From contig OY979717.1 of the NCBI GenBank assembly GCA_963855995.1, positions 1,795,179 to 1,859,178 of the forward strand: a stretch of DNA of 64,000 bases, written 5' to 3'. The notes beneath the pieces were generated by a model. It worked only from the letters and a program-made list of their open reading frames with translations. It was not told the DNA's origin and searched no databases. The stretch comes from Muricea muricata (lineage: Eukaryota > Cnidaria > Anthozoa > Malacalcyonacea > Plexauridae). The position numbers and the translations under genes are program-made. Position 1 is the stretch's first letter, and every line of letters begins with the position of its first letter. Shown one piece after another: positions 23,801 through 35,800 of the stretch.

Positions 23801-26800
23801 ATTAAGCAATGAAACTAGTGTTTATTCTCGTTTAAAATTGTATCCATTCAGCTTTTTTTGGGTAGGTTGTCTATGAAATTTGAGCGAGTAAGTCACAAGT
23901 TATGGTAGATTAACCCATCGCGATTTGAAGCTTTTAAAATTGAGATAACGCTTTAATTACATCACATGTTCACAACCTGTATTCAAAGTGGCTATCTGGA
24001 TTTCATATCTGGAAGCTGAACATTCATCTCATTTTTTATTATTTTTCGTGGTTTGTTGATCTTCTATAATAAAAGTGTGTTTGAGGTAGCGTATAGTAAA
24101 TTTTGTCTTAAGACAGCTCAAAAGAAAGCACCAGTCACTATCTCATGCATTAAGTCATAGCATGTGGTGAATGCATTTAATTACAATCAAATCAAGGGAA
24201 TCTCAATCAGAAAAAAAAAAACATTCATACTCTTTATCAATTTTTTGTGTAATTCTGTTAATTAGTGTCCAAATTATGTCCTTTTTTGGAGCATCTCATC
24301 AAAGTGACCACTTGCGCTAAAATTGTTCCTGTGGTTGTATTACTTGCTTCAAATAGACAAGGAATACCTTGTTTGAAAGGCAAATGAACAGGCCATAAAA
24401 CAAAAAAAAGAGTCACTTTTTATGATCAAGCTTTCATTCAACAATCAATCTTAGAAGTTGGACTCCGTTTTTTGGGGCACCCTGTATAGATATATAGGAC
24501 GGTTCAGCGGTTTTTCCACTACGCATGCGCAGAGATGGAAAAAACGACCACGTTGTTGTTGTACGTTGCTGGAACTTTATAGCTTCATATATTATTATAA
24601 AAAATTGTTTATTTTCGCCTTATTTACACTGGTGGCAGCGGTGGGATGTTGTCCAAGCTTTCTTCTTCACTTCTCAGACGGATGCTTATCACCTCTGGTA
24701 TAATACTTTCTGCGAACTTCATAAATTCATCATCGTAAGTTGCAGAGAATAATAGCAACATTTAGCATTGTTTGGGTAAAAATTTGTGTATTCTAATGGA
24801 CTGATCTTTGTGTCCCTGTGTATCAATCATAACATCAACCTCGTCAAGAACAAAAATTCGATTTTTCTTCGGGTCAAAGGCTCTCATCTACAATATCCAG
24901 TCCAGTAATGTCCCGGTGTTCCGGATATAATATGAGCCGACACTTTCTCACAACGAGCAAGATGACTTCCTCTGATGGCATATGCAATTTTAATCTGCAA
25001 CTCCTCCAGTTTGCTTTGCCAGCTCCATAGTTGGCGAAAGACAAAGAACCTGGCAAAAATTGTTTAGCGGGATAACGCGACTTAACATTGTCAGAACAAA
25101 CGTAGCCGTTTTGCCTGTTCTTGATTGAGATTGGGCAATCATGTTAATGGGTGGTTCAGCTAAAAGCATCGGTAAAGCTGTTTCCTGGATTTTTGATGGG
25201 GAGTTAAATCCCATTTCGTAAACACCGTTACGTAGTTCTTCACTCAATTGCAGTTCTTCAAATGATCTGACAGAATATCAAGGCGAGTTTGGATCTTTGT
25301 GTTGGACTTCGACTTCTCTTATAGATTCAACTAATTTAGCTCGCAAAACTTTGGTCACCAACGACTTAGTGCTGTTACCTGTTGAGTAGCTGCTGGTATT
25401 GCCTGTTGAGTACCAGCAAATGAAGGACCACTATGGATGGTCATCTGTTCAACCTGTTTCGACACACTCTCTTTCTCTCTCACTGACGCAGCCCAGTCAT
25501 CGTCGTCCATTTTAGATGGTAAAATCCAGAAAATATCAAACAGCTTCCAAAGACTTGAAATTTCCAAAACTTTTTGCTTTCCAACTGATCACAAACCTTT
25601 GGTGTACATAAGTGAGATGAAAAACCCTATGGCCGTCGGGGCAGACTCTTTGCAGATATCCAAGAATACAACTTCACGGTGCAACATGCACGAGGCATTA
25701 ATAATTCGTTGGCAGACGCAGTGAGTAGAATTGGATACGGTAACGATCAAGCAGTGACAGGATCCATAAGAATGGTAGAAGATGCTGGAAAGTCAGGTGA
25801 GCAAACAATGGACTTAAAAACATAGCAACAAGCAGATTGAGATACGTCCAAGGTTATGATGTGGATGACCAAAGAAGAACAACCCTTCCCCCTGTCCAAG
25901 CCGTTGGACATGCCCACTTTAGCTCAAAAGGCTTTGTACAGGGAGTTGTTAGCTGGAAAACTTGTCATTATTGATGGTATCCTTAGAAGACGTTTTGAGC
26001 TTCCAGGTCGAAAGAATTGTTGCCTTCAAGTTGTTGTCTCTTAAGCATATACGAAAAGAATCTTTCATGAATTACATGAAGAACAGTGTCATATGGGAAC
26101 ACTCCTTAAGATCAAAATGCGCTATTATTAACCTAGAATGACTATAAATACCTTAAAAATATTATAAATACCTTAAAAATTAATTATTGACTGTCTCCTT
26201 ACGAAAGTCCCACAGTAGGTGTCAGTAATGAAATCTCTACAACAGTGGCGTAGTTAAGGGGGGAGGGGGGGGGGGGGGTTGAGGGGGGATCTCCCCCCTA
26301 ATTGTGTTCAAGACTATTCGAAAAGTCTAAATCCATGTAGAAGTTGGGGACGGACCCCCTAGAATGCCTTCGCCGCGCGCTACTTGCCCCCCCAAACAAT
26401 GACCCTGGCTGCGCCACTGCTCTACAACCCCAAACAGCCGGACGTTAATTAGTAGTTTAAATGAATGTGAAGTGACTTGTCCTAATCTTAAAGGCTTTAG
26501 GATTGGGCATTTAAACATTGCTAGCTTAATGAAACATAAAGATGAATTGTCTATATTTATATCAAAACAACCTTTTGACGTACTATGTATTAGCGAAACA
26601 AGACTTAATTGCTCTATATATAATTCTGAGGTTGAAATAGCTGGTTATGACTTAATAAGAAAGAGCAGAAATCGAAATGGAGGAGGGGTACGTAGCTATT
26701 TGTGTGAGGAGTGTAATTCCGTACATAAATAGGACTGAATTGTCTCCAGATACTGCTGAGGTAATTTGTCTTGAAACAAGACAGCAAAAAAGTAAACCAT

Positions 26801-29800
26801 TGCTAGTTTCTACTTGGTACCTTCCTCCAGGATCAAAACCACAATTTTTTACTGAATTCGAAACTTTCCTTAAATTGCATATGACACGGAATGTTATATT
26901 TTAGAGTCATAGAATACATTGTGCAGTGATCATCACAGTATAATTTATTTTTCAAAAACATGATGTTAAGGTGACTATTTAAACGTTTTAATAAATGACC
27001 GTGAGGCAAAAACTATCCCATGCATGGGAACGAGTTTGCACCAAAATGACGTCATAATGACCGGTTTACCCAGATTCAAATTGAATCAATGAACAGAAAA
27101 TACATCTCATCAGTGACGTCATTTTGGTGCAACTTCGTTCCCAGTCATTGGACAGTTTTTTGCCTCACGGCCACGTATAAAAACGTTCAAATAATTTCCT
27201 TAGCATCATGTTTTTTAAAAATAGATTACTCTGCGTTAATCACGCAGTAAGACGTCTGTAATTCTAAAATATAATATTTCGTGTCATATGCACTTTAAAA
27301 GTATCGAAAATGAAAATAAAGAGATAGTCATAACAGGTGATTTCAACTGCAATATGTTGAATAACCAAAGCAATAATAATGCTGATACTAGGTTACTTCT
27401 GGACATAATGGATATCTATATCAATTACGTCAACATATCAACATGCCAACCAGAACTACTGTTAAAACAAAAACATTGATCGATATCATAATTAAGAAAA
27501 TTGATGATACTAAAACCATTTAATCGGGTGTAATAGAATTGGTATAAGTGATCATAATTTGGCATTCATTTGTACGAAAATAGGAATTCCCAAACAGGAG
27601 CCGAAGGTTGAAAAAATAAGGCAATTTAAAAACTTTAATATAGGCGAGCTCCAGCATGATTTAAAAGAAGCATTTGGATACTTTACTTTCCATTCTGATC
27701 CAAATACTGCTTTGCATGAATGGAAGGAAACATTTTATCAAATTGCAGACTTTCATGTGCCATATAGATCAAGGAAAGTAAGAAATAACAGCTGCCCATG
27801 GCTTAACAGTGGCATAAAAAAACTAAGCTATCATAGAAATTACCTTAAGAAACAAGCCGTGAAATTAAAATCTGTTACATATCATGAGGCTTATAAAAAA
27901 TGTAAAAGCCAAGTTACCAAGTTAATAAAGAGTTCTAAAAAACATCATTATCAAACAAAACTCAAGAACAGCAACAACAGTAAAGACAGTAGGAAGTACC
28001 TAAATGAATTACTTGATAGGAAGCCTAAAAGAACAACTGTAAACCAACTTAAAATTGATGGACAAACTGTTGATGGTAATGAAAACATTGCCAATGAGTT
28101 CAATAAATTCTTTTGTGAGATAGGACCCAAAATGGCTGAAAAAGTTCCAACAAATAACGTTGATCGCCTACAATATATTACTCCTTGCACTAGCCTATTT
28201 GCGTTAAACAAATCTATGTCGAGGATCTAACTAATGCTCTGAATAAGTTAGGAACTAAGAATGCAGAAGGACCTGATAAAATACAAAAAAAATTGTTAAG
28301 GGCTGCAGGTTACACTATATATAAGTCATTGGTTTATATATATAACTTGGTGTTGGTAACTGGTAAATTCCCAGACGATTTAAAACAATCTAGAGTAACT
28401 CCAATTTTTTAGGACGGAGATAAAATGTGGAAACTATAGGCCAATCTCTGTAATATCGACAATTGCAAGGATCCTAGAAATGCTTATTTCAAACCAATTA
28501 GCCTTTTATTTAAATGACAATAACATCATTGTCAAACAACAATCTGGCTTTCGAAAGTGCCATTCCACAGAAACTGCTCTTTTGCATATGACAGATCAGT
28601 ATCTACTGAATGTGGATAAAGGCATATTAAATGGTGTTCTGTTCCTTGATCTTAAAAAGACGTTTGATTCGGTCGATCACCAAATTTTAATTTCAAAACT
28701 AAAGATTTATAGAATTGGAGGAGTAGCTCTGAGTCTTTTTAAATCATACTTGAGCAATAGAATACAAAGATGCAGAATACAAGGAGTTGATTTACAGCCG
28801 AAGAAAATAAAATGCGGAGTACCACAAGGCTCTAATTTAGGTCGATTATTATTTTTAGTTTATATTAATGACCTTCCAAATTGCCTGGAAGAAACACATG
28901 CCTCAATATTTGCAGACAACACCAGTATATCAAGCTCTGGTGATTCGCTTTTAGAGATCGAAAATAAGATTAACAATCATCTACATATAATGTTAATATC
29001 TGGCTAGAGGCAAACAAACTAACTCTAAACAACGAAAAAACAGAGTTTATGTTAATTGCTTCAAAGAGAAAACTGAAACAATTTTCAGGAAATCTTAATA
29101 TAACCATTGGTAGTCATAACATTAAACAGGTCGTACACTTATTGCCATGTTGACGAAACACCAGGTAGATCAACCGGCTGACGTTGTAGGTTGCCGAAAC
29201 TTAAGCCCCTTACAGACGAGCAAGTTTTCTATGTCAAATTTTTATGTGGCAACTTTTATTTGCTCGTCTGTACGCGCCACTTTGCCAAAGTTTTATATGA
29301 CAAGTGCACTACTTGTTGAAAAGCTAGCATGCCAGCTTTTCAACAAGTTCACTTACAATTGTAATTAAAAAGTGGCAAAGTGATAACTTCTTCGTCTGTA
29401 CGGTCAACAAAGAAAACTTGTCAAAGTAAATTGAGCCCAATAGTACGTCAGCCAGCGGTGTGTTGGTCACTTTATGTAAGGATCCAACAACATTTAAATT
29501 TGTCAAAGACAAACTTGTCATAAAAAATTGTTGTGCATACACACCGACACTTGGCAAAGTAAACTTGTCATAAAAAACGTGTCATAGAAAACTTGCTCGA
29601 CTGTAAGGGGCTTTAGCTTCAAATATTATTAAATAAATTTGTTTGCAATATTTCGTCCTTATGTGCTTCTATTTGTCACAGGGTGTGGTTTCGTCGACCA
29701 ACTACCAACATACAAACATTAAAAGAAAGACAAAAGGCCTTAGCATTCTTCCAATCCCCGAAAAATGCGGAAAACACTGCATCAATTCAAGACTGTTTGA

Positions 29801-32800
29801 AAAATATTAAATGTATCTCGGTAAGTTCACACAATCGCAAGATGCAACATGATATGGACAGCATTTATGTTAAACTTGATAATCGAACTTTTTATAACGC
29901 AAAGTGAACTGTGTTTGAGCTACGCCGGATCTTCAAAGCATCCATTAATTGGATCTTTAGCGGATGGTCTTCTATGCTTTTAAATGAAGATTATTTTTGT
30001 TAAGCGCACGTTGGTAAGGATGGCTTCTGCACAAGCCTCAATCGGTGACTGGCAGTCTTTATACAAGGTAAACTGAATGTATATACAGTACAGAATATTG
30101 GGTTTACAGTAACATGTGATTGAATATTCGGAGTGGTTGTACTCTGCTTGGAATACCGGACTGGAACACTTGTGTGATTTTAATGCTTTTAGACAGTGTA
30201 CAACGCTATTTACATTGCCAACATCTGCAAAACAATACCTGATGTGGAAATTGCTCACAAGGTAATCAACATTAGTTGTACTTATCAATAGTCATTTACC
30301 ACCTCTCAGAATAAAGATTTTCATTCGCTCCGTGTGACAAATTACGTTTGAGAATTGCATTGTATTTGACTTTGAAAATACGTGACAAATGAAAATTGTC
30401 TTGGAGAATGCTTTATCTAATGGGGGGACGAGTATAGGATGGTCATACTACAATCTGATCATGAGATAACTAATTGCTGCAACACTACAGTGCAAAACAT
30501 TCATACAAGAAAAAAAAACATTGTCTAAACAGGAATATTTTAGTGAAAACTATAAATTCAACTTTTTATATAGATTACACGAAATTTTTCTGAAGATCTT
30601 CACAGGATTGCCTCATTGATCAACAAAATAGTAAGAAAATTATCATTTTAATATTGCCATGGATCATGTTGATCAATGACGACCACCAACGACAATATCG
30701 ATATGGAATGATTTTTTTACTTGTGTTTTTATCAACCTCGATCTTAGGGCCTTGAAAGAGGCCTAAAACTGAGGGAGGGAAAAGGCCCTGGCACCAACTG
30801 CTATCTTCTGCAATTTCATTAGTGTATAACCTCACCCAGTTAATTTATTCAAAACCGTATATCTGTATATCTGCGAGGAGAAAAAATTACGAGTAAAATT
30901 TAACGTCTTACTAAGGCGCTGCATTACGTGTTTTTTTCTAAACACTTTGGAAAAAAATTCGCATATACAGTTATCGCGTTAATTTATTCAAAAACCACGA
31001 TCCGTGGTTTTGAAAGCCAGCCGTTTTACTCACTCTAAAAGGCCCTAGGAACAAGGTTGGTGTTTTTATTTGATAGAAAACAGGGTGATGAAAAACTTAA
31101 TTGTCACTGAATGTATTTTTGTCAAATTTGATTATTAATTTCGGATTTCTAGAGAGAGCGCTTTCCCGCAATTTGGGAGGAGGTTTTGAACTAATTAGCC
31201 TACTTGGTATCCCCCCCAAAAAAAATCTCCCCGGGATTTGAACCTTTTACAAGTATGGTTTTAAAGACAATTGAGAGGAGGAGTGACAGTCACTATTCCA
31301 CCTCCTCTTGGCTAATGTAAAGTGATAACTGAACTGGTTACTGTACTTACGACGTTCCTGGCAAATGTAAAGTGATAACTGAACTAGTTACTGTACTTAC
31401 GACGTTCCTGGCAAATGTAAAGTGATAACTGAACTAGTTACTGTACTTACGACGTTCCTGGCAAATGTAAAGTGATAACTGAACTGGTTACTGTACTTAC
31501 GACGTTCCTGGCAAATGTAAAGTGACAACTGAACTAGTTACTGTACTTACGACGTTCCTGGCTAATGTAAAGTGATAACTGAACAGGTTGCTGTACTTGC
31601 GAATATTGACACATAAGTACCTTGTATGTTTGCATGGTGAATATCAAATTAAAATATAATTTTGTGGAAACACCACGTAAGTTTATTATCGCAAAGCTTT
31701 CGATCCGTAAGCTCGGATCTTCATCAGTGCTAATAATAATGAAGATCTGAACTTAGGGATCGAAAGCTTTGGTGTTTCCACAAAATTATATTTTAATATT
31801 GGCACATGTTCACCATCATAATAGTTAGTGAATGCAACAATAACTTGTTATCTCGTTGTTTCCAAGGTCGACTTTGATGACTCTACATCACAAAATAGAT
31901 TTGTGGTCAAACCTGGAGTGGATGAAAACCTGGATGAAAGTATGAAAACCTGGATCATCAGCATTTTTAGCAAAAGGGCATCATATATCATAAATTGTTT
32001 TTCAGAGAAACGGACATACAATGGACTGCCAGATTTCATGACTAAGGTTGCACAAGAGGAACTTAGTAAACTGGACGCATCAATAACTGAGTGTAATATT
32101 CTGTACTTGCCCCAGGTAAAAATTCTTTATGCAATGACCCTGCACAATCTGAGGTACAAACTGGCCGGAAGGAATAATGACATAAATGCTTTCTGAAAAA
32201 ACAATTAATGCAACTCTATGAAACTTTATGTACGGTTAATTCGATCAAAAAGCATGATGCATTACGTCTCTGGTGACACCTGTGCAGAAGATTCAGCCTG
32301 GCTATGCCATTGATTATCTGTCAATATGGCACTTTTTTATTGTATGTATTTGATTATTGTTTAGCTTGGTTACCTCTTAGCAATCCCTAAAACAGAGCAA
32401 ATGAAAGAAGAAAAGGATTTTGAAATGGAAGGATTAGAGTTTGTTGTAAGTGTTGATATCCTTTATCATAGCTATATTTGTTTTTACCATAAGTAATTTG
32501 GCCTCGTTTAAACTCTAGAAGTTATTGTTCCTATCATATTTAAGAAATATAAAACATTTTCAGCGAATTTTGTGATATATAGTTATATCAACGCGTGTGA
32601 AAATTGGAAAAACGATTGGAGAAACAATTTCGAGTTTTCCCAGTTTCCACGAGTGTTGATATAACTGTATATCAATACGGATAAAATGTTTTCTATATCA
32701 TTTATAATATAGCACAAATATAGGCAAGACGGAGTTATATCAACACGGCTCTTAGCCAATCAGCGTTTAGAATTTACGTAAACTATATATTATCTATACT

Positions 32801-35800
32801 ATTATTCACTGCCTAAGACAACGAGGAATAATTATGTTATCTTATAATATTCATCCTAAATTTTGCTACAATTTTTATCACTAAATGTTAACCTGAACCA
32901 CGTTTTAGTTTTTCTCCGAAAATACAGCACATTACAAGAGCGATAACACCAGAGGTATATTAAAAACTACAACTTATCATTTGAAATTAAATTTCATTTA
33001 AACATGCTAGTCAAATGTGACTTTTGCGATGAAATTTGTAGAACTGGACCGCCTGTTAGGTGACACATTATGTGAAATAACTGGTAAGGATAAATTTAAA
33101 AAGTTTTATGAGTTTCCTGCCCTTTGACCATTAAAACTATCATGAAACACTAAAAGTCGCAGCTTGTAAACTGTTGAAACATATTAGCTTTCTTTGTTCA
33201 AGGGAAAAGGCTGACGACCTGCTCTACTGGTTTCATTTCATGCACTCTATTGTTATCTAAATACTCATATTTTCTTAGATCACGAAACTGCGATCATGCA
33301 TAGACTGCAAAGCATTGTTTTGGAACATACTGCGTTGCTTCTTAAAGTCATGGAATACACAGCCGAACTCGACTGGTAAGATCTTCTTAAAATTATGTTA
33401 TATAGTGAAGTCGCTTGACCAAAAGATTGTTACTGGCGTGGACAAACTTGAGCACCCCCTCTACAATTGATTAACTATGCATCCTAATCAATTTGAGAGG
33501 AGGTGTCTAAAATTTTCAAGTCAGGGGGGTGTTACCTCAATAAGGTGGTACGTTAACGGTTGGCAATTTTTCTTTGCCAGTCAGTGATATTTAATTTGAG
33601 AACATCAAACAGGAAATTATATGTGCCCATTTATCTGTTGTCAAGTCCATGTCTTTGAAAAATATCCCAACACCTTATTATTAAATACAATGATTGAGTA
33701 AAACATAAACAAACATTCGGAACCGTTATTTCAAAAAAGTAACTTTTCCCTCCCGGGATGATAAATTTTTCGAATATCTTCATTACATCCCCAGAAACAT
33801 TTCAATTTGTCATTAGGAGTCGCGGGGAAAGAAATACTGACTTTGTCTGCTTTGTCACGATCTTGCCAATTTTTGCCGCTAAGCGACCGGACTAATAGCA
33901 TTTTACCGTCGATGATTTTAAATCTTTAGCTGAATTTCGATTTCAACATGATCGATTTCTAAATCACGTCTAGTTGATGAAAACAGGTGATGGAAACAGT
34001 AAATGAGTAACGTAATGACGTCAGAATGAAAGCCAGCTCCAGTCTCTTCCGAGATAGCATTCGACCTTCAATTCGGACTTATGAAACTTGCGCTCGTAAA
34101 AAAACACGTTATTACACATGTTTTTGTATTTCCTGGGTTTTCTAGCTTTCAGTTGACAGGAGTGGAATCCCAAAAAAAATCGTGATTCTATATATGAAAA
34201 TATTTTAAGGTCACTTTTGTATGAACTATTTCAGGTGAATTTGTACATGTGTTTCCTGACGATATTTTACATTGCACTGCACTAGTTTCTACATCAGTTG
34301 AAAGTAGAAATTTTCTGGCAGAAAGTTTTTACCAGTGCAATGTAAACAGAAAATTAACTGATGAAAGCAGATACCATGCACAAATTTAGGAAAGAAAACT
34401 CAGTGTCAATAAAACGCCCATGAAAACAAAATCATCTGAACATCTCTCATATATTTTGCATAAGACCGGGTGTTCATAAGAGTTAAAGGTTACATAACAA
34501 ATTCCTGATGAATGAAGTTGACTGAATTGCTGCTAAAAGTGATCATTATTTCGTCTGTAAATAATTTCAGTTTGCAAAAAATTTTTTATTTCGAATCCAT
34601 GGTCCCAGAAACAAAAATATTTTTCTAACTGTGTCAGTTGGGGTGGTCGAGATTGGAGAAAAGTTCTTTTTTCTATTAGTTTTTAACTGTTCGTGCGTGA
34701 CATTTTTTTGCCTTAAAATGTTGGGTCATTGGCATTGCTTCCTACAGTTCCCCCCCCCCCATACTCCAATTACTCAAGGCATTCGCAGTAATTAAATTCA
34801 GAGATGAAGTTATATGTAACTCATTTACTAGAACACTATAAATACTGTAAATTTGGCATTCATTCAAATTCAGGCTAGTTTATAACAATAGCATTTCCAT
34901 GTGTTTTAGTTTGATTGCTTTATCAGTGCATGCTAAAGAAAATAATTACGCTTGCCCAGTGCTGACTGAAGAGAATCGTTTGACTATCAAAGGAGGAAGG
35001 TACGTAAACTGTCTGCAATGTTTTTTTTTACATTTAGTTTTTACGCCCTAGAAAAGCTACAAATTTATACATAGGGTGGTAAATGTATGCATGGCATAGT
35101 AATATGTCAGTGTTAATATTTTAACATGTTTTAAGATCATGTCTTTTCTGGCAAAATCCATGTACGGTTGCAGAGAAATTCGTAGTATGGAAGAAATTAC
35201 CATGTTTGCAACTAAAAATCATTCAAAATTTTCAATTTAATATGAATTTTAGCAAATACAACCGCGCAGTCTACTCTTTAAACGTGGAAAAATAATTATA
35301 TAAGTTTTTGTCTTTTAGGCACCCATTGCAAGAGATGTATGTTACGCCGTTTGTAGCCAATGACACTCACGTCGAAAAGGAAAAATCCAGAATGAAGATA
35401 TTAACTGGACCAAATGCAAGTGGAAAAAGTGTTTATCTGAAACAGGTAACGTAATGGACGCTATCGATCAACACTCGCAGAAATACATGATATACATGCA
35501 CGAAGATTTGTAAATCTTTCAAATATCTGATTTGGTTGAATAAAACCCTTGTCGTGCAAGTATAAGTTGCCCGATTTTTTAATTACAGTACTAGTCGTTC
35601 TTGGATTTCTGGATTTCACTAATAGGGATACTGCAGAAAATTAATTGCTTTTAAACCACGCCTCTCTCAGAAACAACTATCAATAGCGTCTATTGTAAAT
35701 ATACTGAAAGCTTTTATTTTAGGTTGGTTTGATCGTATTCCTGGCACACATTGGAAGTTATGTACCTGCTGAGTCAGCAACTATTGGTATCACTGACAGA

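Noticed and set aside
31312-31605. CRISPR-like regular repeat
   Set aside because: The units are contiguous, with no unique spacers, in a eukaryotic intron: a minisatellite.
31940-32005. Uninterrupted exon 31867-32115
   Set aside because: The 22 extra residues have no counterpart in MSH5, and good splice signals with correct phase remove them.
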